Of a DNA stretch of 64,000 nt, positions 35,405-49,500 are shown piece by piece (within the stretch, counting starts at the first letter, position 1; the number at the start of each line of letters is the position of its first letter). This DNA comes from Haliotis asinina (lineage: Eukaryota > Mollusca > Gastropoda > Lepetellida > Haliotidae), in the NCBI RefSeq assembly GCF_037392515.1, contig NC_090287.1:6307501-6371500 (forward strand), written 5' to 3'. Below the pieces are notes generated by a model, which did not search any database, was not told where the DNA came from, and saw only the letters and a list, made by a program, of their open reading frames with translations. The translations under genes and the position numbers were made by a program.

Positions 35405-36304
35405 TTCATTATATGCAGGGGATATGATGGATCGATGAACTTGAAGCTCACATTTTCCCTTCCTTAAAATGAGCAACTTCCTACACATTTCTGTGGCTAT
35501 CGATATCTTCACTCTAAGCGGTATGAAGCATGGCCTATAAAGATTGGAAAATCCATATATGTAAGAAACCGTTCTTATTACAGCAACTCTCGGTCATTAG
35601 CCTATTGAAAGTTTTACCTTTAAACCTCTCTCAAAATGAAATTGAAAGCAGATATTCAAATTCTCTATGAGCTGTTCCGGACTCCAGTTGTGAACTATAA
35701 TTGTCTTACAGACTGTTTTCCTTTGAACTATGAGACAATAATTCATATCTTTCCTTAGATATGTTTATGATTTTATGAATTTAAACAGTCTGGCATTTAG
35801 ATATGTGTGTTAACCCGTGTCAGAGCTGGAGGCTATAGAAATTTAACATGGCATACTACAGAGGTACTGCCATGAGAGCCTCGTGTTCAGTCTTTCTGCT
35901 GAGTCAAGTGCAATCATGCATTATGGAATAGACCGCCTACGTTGTCAAGTGGACCGAGTGTTTGCTCGAAGAGAGGAGAGTCCGTGGTTCGATCCACAGC
36001 CTCGTCATACCAATAAACGTTAAAGGGAAGGGTGGCACTTGTTGTTACCCCGCCTGGAGGGTTGTATATATGTTAACTGCAGCGTGGTTTCTTAGTGAGA
36101 AAACACTATAAATATGGCCTAATGCAAGCAGATGTGCCCTGTAAATGGAACAATTATGAACGCGTTACATCTTACCTTTAATTATAGATGTTGTGGGTTG
36201 TATCAGTAGTTTCATTAGTCGAAACCTTTGACGAGGTTGTGTCAGTCAACCGTGAACCACAAACAAGCAAGGGAGATGTTTCCCAGTAGGACAACTGGGC
36301 CCTT

Positions 36305-36409
36305 ATTCTCGAAACGTTCGTAGCCCTAAGAATTCTTAACTTTGATCGTAGCCAATGTGTTAAGAATGGGCATAAGAAGTTCGTAGGGCTACGAACGTTT
36401 CGAGAATAG
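36305..36409. mobile_element. Hairpin MITE (~105 bp)
   Basis: The left arm ATTCTCGAAACGTTCGTAGC is matched by the inverse right arm ending CGTTTCGAGAAT. The right arm has a ~13 bp insertion near the loop. Confidence 0.75.
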
Positions 36410-37197
36410 CTTGCCTGTTTTATAAGTTCGGCGAGCATCAGGGTTTCACGTGAAGTGCCAACCACGAAGCCTTACTGTACCCCTGATGACGTTTTGGGAA
36501 ACACATGACAACAGTTTTCAGTCAGTCAGTGGTTACTGCTACTTCCCAAGGCCAGTAGCAGACATTATCCTTGTCGTCTTTCTGACATCTCACTGTTCAC
36601 AATGACCGACTATCACTTACTACTGTACCAATATGTTTACGTAATGCAATACGTATCATCGATGGTGAAGAAGACTTCGAGGCCTCCATGTAAGAGTTTA
36701 GAAGTTCATTACGTTGTAGTCGTATAAATGAAATATGACCTTGATACCAGTGTTGGCTGAACCCACTAACGGTGAATGTATGTATACTGGGTTCCATGTG
36801 TTAAGGATAACACTTGCATCTGTTTAGCGCATGTCTGGGGTCATCAAAGTGACATTAAACTGCTATACTGCTCCTCACAAATGCGTCGGATTATGTGATT
36901 GTGGATGATCGACAGCTCACCACGCATCACATAATACAGAGTGTATCTCTCGTGACAGACTATTCCGTTTAATTCCACCATTGTAAGACTTACAGCAGTC
37001 TTAGTGCTACCATTGCTTTGTGAGACGGGGCCCTGGTTTGACAGATTTCCGCAAACCGAGTTCCCATTCCAGATCAGAACAGTTCAAAACTCCCTATCCT
37101 GATAAGTTACGCCGTATCTAGACAAAGCCAGAAGATATCGACCAAGAAGGCGTCTGTTCAGGTTTCATTCCACCTCCCGAAACACAGTTTTATGCTG

Positions 37198-37356
37198 CTT
37201 TCATAAATATTCCAACAGTATCACTGCGGGGGACACTAGAAATGGTTTTCACTTATAATACTTTTCACACATGATAGTATCCATGGGGGGAATCGAAACT
37301 CAACCTTCAGCGTGAAAAGTGAACGCTCTAGCCACCAGGCCACCTCACCGCCCTGT
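37198..37356 (-). mobile_element. Abalone SINE family B, inverse
   Basis: Reads on the minus strand as a head ending near GCCTGGTGGCTAGAG, a TCGATTCCCCCCATGG block, and a tail GATACTGTTGGAATATTT. Confidence 0.7.
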
Positions 37357-37847
37357 CAGTCGTGAGCATATAAAGGTCAAATTCTGTGAAAAGCTGGAGA
37401 AAGCTGTGTTGTGGAGTCAGGACAGACCTGTTGTCTTCATGACTGACAGCAATACAGGTTGCAAGTTGTAGCTCTGTCATGCAGTGCAACATGTGCGGAT
37501 CCTGGGAAGGCCCCTCTCCCCTTTCTCAAGAGCGTGCACCTCAAAACCCCTTTCTTTCCCGGAAGGATGTATCCACGCCTGTATAACATAGTTAGCAGGG
37601 TACTTTCAGCTAACCCTCTTTACTCTGAGGTTCATGTCCACTGCTGACAGATAAATGGACAGTTTGAGACAGAGACGCAACCTCTTTGTCTGTCATACTC
37701 CTGTATCTGTCAGCTACATGCTCCCATTGATATTACTAATCCATAATTCTACCAAACCACACATGTGACAACTCAAATGATTGGCAGGTGTAGCTGGTGT
37801 TTTTCATGTAAAGGAAAGGAAACCAGTAACAATATCTGTACAGTATC

Positions 37848-37853
37848 TTTATT
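37848..37853 (-). promoter_or_regulatory. Candidate SETD3 poly(A) signal
   Basis: AATAAA on the minus strand, 2.66 kb past the SETD3 stop, with no gene between. If used, the 3' UTR would include a family B SINE (38013-38152). Nearer signals are possible. Confidence 0.3.
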
Positions 37854-38012
37854 TATGATGGAGAAACAGTCAGTTTCTGATGCTATGCATATATTACATA
37901 TGAGAACAATAAACACTCCCTGCATAGCAGTTCAGGAAATGATGCCACTAACATGTTCAGTTTGGATTCAGTTGAGGTAGCCAGTATCTTTAGGTCCATA
38001 TTTACTAGAGTG

Positions 38013-38152
38013 AGGGACCTCAGTTTTACCTCATTTTTAGCATCATGGTGGGGACACCAGAAATTGGTTTCACACATAGCTCTCATGTGAAGAAACGAAC
38101 CTGATCTTCAGCATCGTGAGCAAACACTTTAACCACTAAGCTACTCTACCCC
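38013..38152 (-). mobile_element. Abalone SINE family B, inverse
   Basis: On the minus strand: head GGTAGAGTAGCTTAGTGG, CAGGTTCGTTTC, and GTGTCCCCACCATGATGC. It is diverged and has lost most of its tail. Confidence 0.65.
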
Positions 38153-40512
38153 CAATATTTGCTAGAAGGCTTATCATTCACAAATATTTCAAACTTGTAA
38201 ATTGAAAACACTATGAGTTTATCACATAATGCACAAAGCTTTGTAGTAACCCTGCCTAAAAACTTTTCAGGGTTGGCATGAGCGGAAGGTTTCCTCAACA
38301 AAAGCTGCTTGTATGATATATTTCAAAGAGCCTTAATTAACAGGACACACCTTAAACACTAGTTCATGACCTCATGCCCTCCTGGTTAAATGCAACACTG
38401 AGAGGTATTTTTCAAGAATTCAAAATGAATTAAGCATCGCAAAATCATGTCTGAACTGAGTACTTCAAAATATAACAAAATATGACAAAAACAGATGTTG
38501 ACATCCCAAACATCGGCCAAAAATACATGATCTAAGCACCAGTACTACAGAGATGTGTCTGATCTCAGATAAGTTGAGATACCGCAATACCCTTCACAAG
38601 ATTTCAAAGTCACAAGCTTGTCCTCAAATATAAGCACTATAATCTATCTTTGTGGAGTATGATAATTACAGGGGAAAGAAGGTATGACATCCACATGTGA
38701 ATCTGGAATTAAGTAGCCTCTAAACATATAATGAGACTGAAGAAATTGTCATATCAGAAATAGTTGTCTTGTGTTATTCAGACCAGTAACTAACACATTG
38801 GCTGGTGTGTTGATACATACATGTGACACAATAGACAGAAGTTACAGATCATCTGTACTGTGTTAACAAATGGTTTCACCTTGAGCTACTTACTAGCTAC
38901 TGGATAAGAGCAATCATTTTCACAACAAGGATAATTGTATTTCCTAGTCCAATGTATATAAGTGGTATTTCATGCATTACTTTGTTTTGGAGTCAATGAC
39001 AGACACAGCACAAGCTAACCATTGATTCAGTTTCAGTACATTCTTTCACAACAGCAGATAGAAACATCCCAGTCAAATGTGCTAATTATAGCGGTATAAG
39101 TAAAGGTAACACAGTCTCTGGCTTGTGGTACAAATCTTAATGTGGGATGCAGAAAATGACATATAGCCATTGTGATACAGCTACAACCTGTCATATACCA
39201 TACAGTCTTCATTAACTAAGCTGTATGAAGGTGTATTGCTTAAATGACCAAGTCTGCATTGAAAAGCAATAAAATGCACATGTGTAGCTATCACCGTGTA
39301 TTTTCACTGTCATCTACCCCAAGGGCATAAAACATACATTGCAGGTAAGACACCTCCTTTACACAGTAAAACCTATGTCCAATGTTATTTTTCTTGAAAA
39401 TATTTCACTTTGAAACAAATATCTTGTTTTCACACATTGACGATGTTTCAAGTTATTGCTTCCAGGCATGAGACATTGTTTTCATCCCCAATCTCAACAT
39501 AATAAATAATCAAACAAGAAATGAAATCCACAACACAACAAATTGATGCTTGGCAGGAAAACAAAGCAAATGTACCACTGCATGAAATCAGAATGAGTTC
39601 GACAAGATGTTTGCAACAGTACCTCTAAAAAGTAAACCATACACACAAATGAAGGCATCAAACATTGATATTTTGTGATTGGATCTTCTGAAAAGGACAT
39701 AAAGACTTATTATCCTGATCAGTTTGGACCATAATAACAACACATCTCCTACACATTACTGTTGGGTCCTGTTGCCTCAAATCAAACATGTTACAGTTTC
39801 TGAACATCTGCTCCATTTGAGTCCCCCTTAACAATAGCCCTGGGTTCTATTATAACCCTTCAAGGATGAATCTGCTGAAGTGGCAAAGTTACCATTCATT
39901 ACCTGGGATATACAGTGACAGATTTGTTCCTTGGGTTTTATGAAACTAGTGTGGACCAGCAGGGACCATGGCAGATTTTACAACTAATATTGGCATCCAA
40001 TCTAGTTTGGTCTTTGGTAACCATGGTAACACTAATGATCATTCATGTCGTCTTTCTTCCAGGAACACCAGCTGGAACACTACTCATCATATTCATCTAC
40101 AAATACAAGAATTCAAACATTTCATGAAATTCTACACATATGACAAACATCTGATCATGAGTTCACAGAAACAGCTAGTGAATTCCTGCTTATCTTATCC
40201 TGCTGATAAAATATCCACAACACACTTGACACCCATCATGATTCATGTTATTCCTTTCCATGTCATCAATTTCCACATGACTGATGTCCACCCATATGGT
40301 CCATGCCATGTCATGAATGGTCTATATGATCCAAGTCTCTCCACATGATCCATGTGGCATCTCAAATGTCAGCTATACCATCCATGTTCATACATATGAT
40401 CCATTTCTTGTCCTGCATGATCCAACACGTCTTGTTGATCCATGATCCATATCAGTCCAAATGATCCATCTCGCACATAAATGAGGCACACAGTGACAGG
40501 GTGGACACACTG

Positions 40513-43500
40513 CTAACTTCCATTCTGCTGCTGTTGTTGCTGCTGACTGCCTGCCTTCCTCTGTGTGGCATACTCCACAGTGGTCTGGAGTATCTTTTTC
40601 TCACAAGTCCTGAGTTGGAGAGCGAGAAGCAGAGCCGGGGACAAGTCTGACTTTTTCAACTGTTCCTCATCAGCCTGAGAGCATGAAGAATCATGAGATG
40701 CATTAACACTTAACCAGGATTCTCAATTAAGGGTCCACTGCAGGTAATTAGGGCAAGATATTACTACTTAAGCTCGAAGTGACTGGTTATCATTATAAAA
40801 CAAGAAATGGGAAAATTATACATAATCTAAAAGTGGCCATTTAGATTACTCTATTTCAGAGTCAAAGATAAAGTGCCAAGACTGGTGGCGCTCACCTCTA
40901 ATGTTGTTGGGTAAGCTTTGAGCAAGATGGCTGCTCTGGTCTGCAGGAAGGTCCACACCTTCTGTTCATTCTCCTCTGTTACAGGAGTATCCAGGTCCTT
41001 CAGCTGTTCCATATCTTCTTGACTTGCGGCACTGCCGAACCGTGACTTCAGGGGATCTGCGAAACAGCACATGTTATTCTACATACTCTAGATGTTTCAA
41101 GTTTGGGATACTAATCTCAAGAGTAACAAAGAGACAATATATTCAAGCAGCTGAATCTTTTAAGAAGGTGTTTCAGATAGTATTAGCACTACATGATGTA
41201 CATGTCAGAATTTCCCTTGCCTCTAGATCTGATGAAAGATGTGACTTAAATAAAGGATGACTTTACCACATGCCAAGTAAAAGCAGTCACATAAACATCT
41301 GGATAAAAATAGTGACTGTCAGTCCAAGACAGAGTGAAACTGTTCACAAGTCATAAAATAAGTTGAAGACTCACCTTCCTCCATGTTGAAGACTCGAAGG
41401 AATGCTAGCAGATCTCCATCAACAGGGTTGTCACCCACATGAAGGAAGAATGCTCTGGACCTGAAGTCGAAACACATCTGCCATCATCATCATTCTCCAC
41501 ATCAGCAGCAATATCAACATCACCACTGCTACCTGCACCTTCACCAGCATCCTCATGCATACCATCACTCCTGTTATCACCACTGCGACCTGCACCATCA
41601 CCAGCATCCTAATGCCTACCATCACTCCTGTTATCACCAATGCGACCTGCACCTTCACCAGCATCCTCATGCATACCATCACTCCTGTTATCACCACTGC
41701 GACCTGCACCATCACCAGCATCCTCATGCATACCATCACTCCTGTTATCACCACTGCGACCTGCACCATCACCAGCATCCTCATGCATACCATCACTCCT
41801 GTTATCACCACTGCGACCTGCACCATCACCAGCATCCTCATGCATACCATCACTCCTGTTATCACCATCGCTATCATCATCATTCCACACAATTATATCA
41901 TTATCGAGATCCAGGACGTTGTGCCAAAAGCTGTCAGTATTACAAACAGTCCACAGTAAATGATCCTACATGATGACAGCATATGTTCTCAATGACTCTG
42001 TACATTCAGAGCCTGAACACAAATGGTTGTGTGCTGAAAACACAAACTTGCTCTTGACAACCAGCACACTTCACAAGTTGTCAAGTTCACTTGATGGAAT
42101 TATCCAGCAATTCAATTTATTCACAAAAAGGTTTGAAGTAAAGCACCACAAACACTGTACAACACAAATGTCAACTTACGGCTGCAGCCCTATCCGGTTC
42201 AGGACTTCAGCCTTGGCTGCGAAAAGGGGATCTCCCTTGCTGATACCTGCACAAAGTTTCAAAATCACATCTGTGATTAGTATGACATATTTCTAAACAT
42301 CAAATCTGATATCAGAATCTGTTCCAGCACAAAATGAAATACCAAATAGGTTTTATTTCAAGGGATAAAGTCACATTAGTCATGACCACTTTCAATTGAT
42401 CCAGTAATATTGGCCAGAAATGACATCTTCAAGTGACTTACCTAATTTTAGACACAAGCGATCATGTTCATTCTCTGGGTACACGAACCCATTGTGTACA
42501 AGGAACTCTGCATTGGATCGAGCACCATAGAAAATGAAGATCTGTGAGATTGATAGATATAACACATAAACAGTCTGATGAAGTGAGACAAGGACGTTTG
42601 AGAGAATTCAAGAGTCAAATTCTAAATACAATGTACGGTCCAAATATTTTAAAAAGTCAAGTACAAGAGTCATCATAAGATGACATATCCCACCAGCCCC
42701 CACATATTTGAAAGGACAAATCATCTGACAGTTGCTTGATGTTTTTAGACTACGTTTGAATCGTTTCCATGGAAGTCATGAAAATTAAAAATGCTATATA
42801 TCTGTAAACAGCAAAAGGCACCCCATACAGCCTAAGTAAACTTATCCTCAGTGCTTTTTGTTACACTCCACTCCAAAACCATATGGGAGGTCGCATCAGG
42901 TAACCTTTGAGATTGACCAATCAGAACACAGATTACCAAATTGCGAAAGTGGACATTCGCACATACCTTCTGAACTTTTTATCTCAAAAATGTTTGTACT
43001 CGAATGATTCTGAATGCTATTTACGCCCCCTTCCGGGTGATACTCAGGGTGTACATACAACCATGACAACGGTGAATAAACAGTTGCTAAAAATAGTGGT
43101 TTTGGCAATATTCAAGGATGTCACCTTGCGGAAATATTAGCTAATGGTAACCAGGTCAACAGAAACTCCAAAGCGTATATACTGCAGGTCAAATAACTGC
43201 GGCTATACAAATACATGAGGCTTTTTGTTTGTGGAGAGATCTGTGTCAGTGACCTGAATATTTTGAAAGTCCCTCTGATCCCTAAATAGTAGCCATTGTC
43301 TGATTGGTTAAATCTATTTAACCGTCTCACGTTTGATTGGATGGTCTTTGGTCGCTCAAAGGTTACTTGACGCGACCTTCTACTAGGTTTTGTTAGACTC
43401 AGTGGTGGAGTGTAACGAAATACACTGAGACTAAGTTTATTTAGACTGGCACCCCGTCAAGGCCTGTCTCATATATCTGCCGAGTTTTGCTGAAAGATAT

Positions 43501-46500
43501 TAAGAAGTTTTCCAGTTGTGCTCTGGAAACGAAGCCCATCCCTCCCTTTTGAGATTATGTTGGAATCGTTTCTATGGAAACCAAAAAATTGATAAATCTC
43601 CCAAATCTGTAAATAGTAAAATGCACTACTTTAGGGTCTGCCACATATATCTGGCAAGTTTTGCTAAAAGATATTTAGAAGGTTTTGAGTTCTGCTCTGG
43701 AAAGGAGGCCTATCCCTCCCTTTTGAGACTAAGTATGAATCGTTTCCATGGAAACCGGGAAAACCAAAAATGACAAAAACCTGTAAACAGCAAAAGGCAC
43801 CACTTAGGGGTCTGCTTCACATATCTGCCAAGTTTGCTGAAAGATATTGAGAACTTTTCGGGTTGCTGGAAATGAAACACACCCCTCCCTTTTGAGACTA
43901 AGCCCGAAATGTTTCCAGCGAAACCCGGAAAATAATAAATAAAAAAAATCTGAAAAATAGCTAAAGGCACCACTTTAGAGTCTGATTGTTATATCTATTA
44001 AGGTTTAAAGAAAAATATTGAACGGTTTTTGAGTTATGCTCCAGAAACAAAGCTCACCCCTTCCATTAGACTAAAACAAAAACATTTCCATGGAAACCCA
44101 AAAACATATAAAATGCCAAAAATCTATAAATAGCAATGGGCACAACCTTAGGTTCAGTTTGTTATATGTACCAATTTTGGTTTAAAATTATTGAATGCTT
44201 CAGTAACAAAATGATTACGGATGGACAGATGAGGCAACGACTGTATCCCCCCGCAATACATGCCATGGGGATAACAATATACCAAAATATTAATACAGTG
44301 TGAACAAGAAGGGTGAGATGTTTCACTGTTCTGTAGTACATTCTTAAGAGCACTGAAGAGCAGCATCAAAGTGCAAAAACATATTCTTCCAAGAATCAGT
44401 GGAACATTATACACTTGCAACAACTAAGATACTTCATAAGTAGTTTAAAGAAGTGCCTGTCTCGTGACTTTCTGCCTTTTCAATATGGAGTCTACTGAAA
44501 ATCAGATTCAAATCTTATAAACAGTTTTGAGATTTAATCTGCAGGTCTCAGCATTTGCCTCCTCTATATATCTTGGAATGTCATTTTGTGTACCTATACA
44601 ATGAGATCACTTCTTCTACAAACCCTCTTCGATATATGTAGTTGTTCAAGGTCAGCTAAAGAGAAACAACTGCAAATTGATTCATAAGGTGCACACTGTT
44701 TGGGTGTGTATTGGCAATCCACTTTATGGGCGTGTTTCATTCTGTGTGTGATATATGCAATCAGATCACATTTAACAGCTTGAACTTCAATGCAGGACAG
44801 GCACATAAACATCAAATACATCTCACCTGCTCTTCAGCTTTGAACTCTCTTAGGGTGTAGCATTCACTACAATCCTTCTCCACACTGTAGTCAGCTGTGA
44901 ACTGAAATAACAAGCATTACTGACACTGACAGCTGGCTACAAATACTATATGGCTCCTTACCACATTCAACTATTGTTCACAAATGTAGAACCTGTTGTA
45001 AGTGAATGAGAACACATCATTTCATTTAGTTTACTTGTTTACTGCTTTTTTGAACTGAAACACAGAATAGTGCTGCCAAGCCTGGATAATCAGAGCCAAT
45101 CAAATCCATGATAGGCTACAAGTCTGCACGGTGAATTGTGGAGGACTCAGACAACTGGACATTCCAGAACAAATGGAAACAGAAGCATCTGATCTGTACT
45201 CACATAGCCATTAGAATGATTGCACATGTCCCAGAAGGGGATGAGACCAAACGTTGCCTGAGATCCATCCTTTGTAGGGATCTGGTTCTGCCGGGTCATC
45301 ACAGTTGATACTGCCCACCTGAAACCGGAAACAACTCACGTTACCAGAGTCTCAACTGAACCATCAGAGTCTCATCTGAACCATCAGTGTTTCAACTGAA
45401 CCAACGGGGACTGAACTGAATCATCAGTGGCTAGACTGAACCACTGCCCCATTACTGCAAACTCAAATGACTGGACTAGCAATACACTGTATTGAACACT
45501 GTCAACTGAGGGAGTATTATCACTTACAACCTGTTTTATCAAGGTCTCTGGTAAGGGCATAAAAGAGGCAGACAGGCATTAATGGGACCAATAAACAACA
45601 AATGGTATTGTATTCTTGAAACAAAGAACTAGGAGATACTTACGTAGACGATTTACAAGTGTATACAGAGAGGAACCTGTAAATGTTCTTCTAGTAAAAT
45701 GAGATGGGCATAGCCAAAAGTGCAATGACAAAGGGAGATAACTCTTGGACTTAAGTGAGGTACAGACTATATTCAACTATTAGTACTCTTTGAGTTAGCA
45801 TGCTTTTTCATCATGAACTTGCAATAATTAAAAATCAACTAATGCACTCCAAGAAATATTAAAATACACTCAAAGTTTTTATTGTTGCTTTAAGAACACT
45901 TCCTAAAAATAATAGGGGGTCATAAAATGTTTGCCACTATAGTTGTTTAACAGAACATCTGATATGCAATCATGGCCATTGCTAACGCGTGTACCTGATG
46001 GAGGTAAGTGAGAGATTGATAGGTACTTACCTATATTCATCAAATGTGAAAATGTCTTTTATGGGAAGATTACTGGCTTTGGGGTTTTTCTGAAATTGAA
46101 GAACAATCTGTGTACAGACGAGTTGAGGAGAATAATGGAGTCAACTATACTGAATCTACAAAATAGAGTACAGTTTGATCACCTAGGCTTTGGTATTGGA
46201 CAAATGCAGGTAAAAGTCTTAGGAATAATAATGAGAGTAAAACTGAATTGCTTGGTGATTTGTGACATTTGATGGAATGATGGTAACCTACCTGGAGCAG
46301 TCTATAGAAGTAGGCATATTGCCTTGAAATGTTCCGGTACTGGTTGAGGGAATCCCCTGAAACATACAGTCCTACTTGTCAAGTTCTTACTTCATTACCA
46401 GGATCAGAGACAGCACAGAACCTCACAATAAACACATTCCATGATAATGGTGAAAAAACACATGCAAAGTTCAACCACATTATGTTCACCTGAAAAATAG

Positions 46501-49500
46501 TCATGTCTGTTTAGTCAAACCTACAAACATATAACCCATGCTTACCTCGATTCAAATACTCGATTAGAGGTTCCTGCCTAAGTACAAGGGAAGCTACTCT
46601 GCACAGCACATTGAAATGGCCTGAGGTACTGGCCAGTAATGCCTGCCCCACCCACAAGAAGAAACCTACCCAATGCTGGGGAGCCCTTGAACTGCTGGAG
46701 CTCCTCCTGGCTGAAGTACAGTGGAGTCGTGTAGCTTGTTGGCATGATGTCTAAAATGAAGAATGTGTCAAGTGTTACCTCATAGTGTCAAGAATACCAT
46801 GGCAGCAACACTACAGAGTCAAGTAGGTCAAATGTTTACAGTTGTACAAGGCACATCATTCAGCACTGTTGAAAATCCCTCAACTTTGTATGAGACCGTT
46901 CACTTACACTGACTGTGTGGCATATTTATGTCAATCTGCCCAATATTTCCCTTCCATCATGATGTAACATAAAGAATCAAAAGTGTTACAGATTGTATGA
47001 ATGAACATTTCTGTGAAACACATATCTGAAATATACATATTAAAATCACATTTACCAGATCCTGGAGTTTGTGAGAGAGACAACCCTGCATACTGACTCT
47101 GTACTTTGGTAAAAAACTGACCTATGTATGGCTTCCACAGCGAGTCTGGCGTCCACTTCTCACAAAGAAGGTGCAGAGCTAGGGTGATATTGGGCATTGC
47201 CTGGAGTATCTTGTCCTCACTGATCAGGTTTCCTACAAAATGATGCAGCTTTGTCAGCAAATAATTATTCCTGTGAAAGGTTTAGGATTTAAAATTTCTA
47301 AACATTCGGCTCTCTCAGTCTAAGATATTACACTAAATGTATTCCTATCCTGTATTCTGCATATGAAATGACACTGATTCAATGCATTTCATCATAAACA
47401 ACAAATAATAGAGTATTCAGGTCTCAGTTTATCTCGTCAGTTGACGTCTGCTCAACACATATCCACCAAGAGCTTCTTACCAAGGACAGACTTCTTGGCT
47501 GAATCAACTGTCAGCATCAGCTTCCTCGGGATAGACAGGAACAGCTCTGACTCCTGCACATCAACATATATCAGTTATTTCAGAGAATATACAAAAAGAT
47601 GTAAATCAAGAGATAAAAAACTGAGAGCATCTTGACCATGATCTCCCAGATACACTTCCTGCGCTAAAACACTGGGAAGACACTGCTGATATTTCACTTG
47701 CTATATAAACAACAAGGTGTGTAAAATTAAGAATGAGTGGGGGCTGGGGTAGCCTAATAGTTAAAGCACTGCTCGTCATACTGAAGACCCAGGTTCTATT
47801 CCCCACATGGGTACAATGTGTGATGAACATTTCTGGGGTCCCCATTGTGATATTGCTACAATATTGCTTAAATCTGCATAAAACTAAACACACAAACACC
47901 AAGAATGAGTGAGGGAAGATAGTTTTACGATATGACTGTCTGGTCCAAAATCGATTATTTACAGACTGCCACTAGCGCTGGAATAGTGATGAAAGTGACA
48001 TATAACTAAACTCACTCACTCTAACACTGATATATCCCATTCCTATTAGTAATTGTGATAACTAATATTCTTGAAAGCACAGTGCTTACATGTACCAAGC
48101 AAAGTGAGTATGTGAGATGACGTGACCTGGTGTAAGGTGTCCTGTCAAAGATAACCCGCATCTTGTCATGTAAACATTGCTGGTTTCGCTGCTTGCACTT
48201 ATTTGTTAGTAGTGCCAGTAAACAAAGACATTGTGCTGCAACTGACTATGGATGTCCCACCAAGATACAGCATTGTGACATTCACCCCTTGTCTTATCAC
48301 ATAAATGCTGAGCAAATGGCAGGGTTTGACATGACTTTAAGTGACTAGGTATTAAACCAATGACCATTGACTCTGTGCACAGATGCTCTATCCACTAGCA
48401 AGAGGCTGTCCTTCAGAGCATATAATAAATGCACCTTGAGATCTTTATTTGCCTTCAGTCCATATCCCAAATCTGGATACTGCACAATGTCTGCTGATGC
48501 TGTGTCCACGCCATTGTTGGCTAACCATTCTAGGAATGCCGGGAAACACTGATCTCGACTCTTTTCTGGTGGGGCTATGGCTGCAACAGACAGAGATATG
48601 TACATATGTTGGTATCAAGAGTACAATACCACATGACAATATGGCATGACATAACAGCCATTTACCATAAAAAAGAACAAGTGATCTAACCATAGTGTGT
48701 GATAGTTGCAGATTCTTTTACTAAGCAATAATCCAGCTGGATCAAGGTACACTTAAAAATGAAGTCCAGGGCAGATCAGGAAAACCTGGGATTGAAATAA
48801 TGAACAACTTTCAAGGGTAGAAGAAAATCACTCAGCACCCATGTAAAGTACCTGATTGTATTTTTCGGATTTTCTCCACAAGTCCATGTATTTCTGGGTA
48901 GTCGTCCCACTCCTTTGACCCAGTGGCTGGTGGCTTGGAGCAGACTGCACAGGAACATTAAGACACCATTAACAATCAAACATCTCCACTGCAATATGCG
49001 AAATTCCACTGATCAAACATAAAGTACTGCTAATTAATAACAAAGTATGTATCACTTTGACATGCACCATAAACATTTCCTTGTGCACACAACATCAGAA
49101 CAGATGATTTCACATAACAGATGCTCACTTTTTGAACTGTCTGTATTTGTAATATTTATGGTACATGATATATAACATATGACCACACTTAATAATACAG
49201 GAAAAAGTACAAAAGTTTCATTGGAGCTGCTGTAGCAATGTAATATGAATCTAATGTTGCTACATACAGATTGAATGAACTGAATGTCAATAACCATAAA
49301 AATGCACTGACACAGAGTTGACGGGACATGTGTTCCTAGCATCAACACCATCATGTAACAATGTTAACATCATCCCGACTTTGAGCATGATATGTGTAAA
49401 GAAGAATACATAACAAAGAGCACCATTTATACTTCTTGTACTGACTCTACTACGTGTATTTTGCTTGTTCATCACAAACTTACTGTCTAGGAGCTGGTTA

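Larger units (their letters stand above)
30629..37845. other. Gene-poor intergenic region
   Basis: No supported coding exon in ~7 kb. It holds four SINE copies, a pogo/Tigger-like MITE, a hairpin MITE, an AC microsatellite, and weak tRNA-like relics at about 31283-31385 and 35941-36000 (B-box-like GGTTCGATCC). The half-element at about 36980-37040 (AGACTTACAGCAGTCTTAG, then GAGACGGGGCCCTGG) matches the hairpin-MITE ends seen elsewhere. Confidence 0.6.

Noticed and set aside
35941-36000. Possible tRNA gene with GGTTCGATCC
   Set aside because: The acceptor and D arms do not pair; it is best seen as a SINE head relic. The same applies to 13871-13930, 20805-20865 and 31283-31385.
41431-41963. 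Several long repetitive open frames on both strands
   Set aside because: They all lie in the 57 bp minisatellite inside a SETD3 intron; the period, a multiple of three, keeps frames open without coding.
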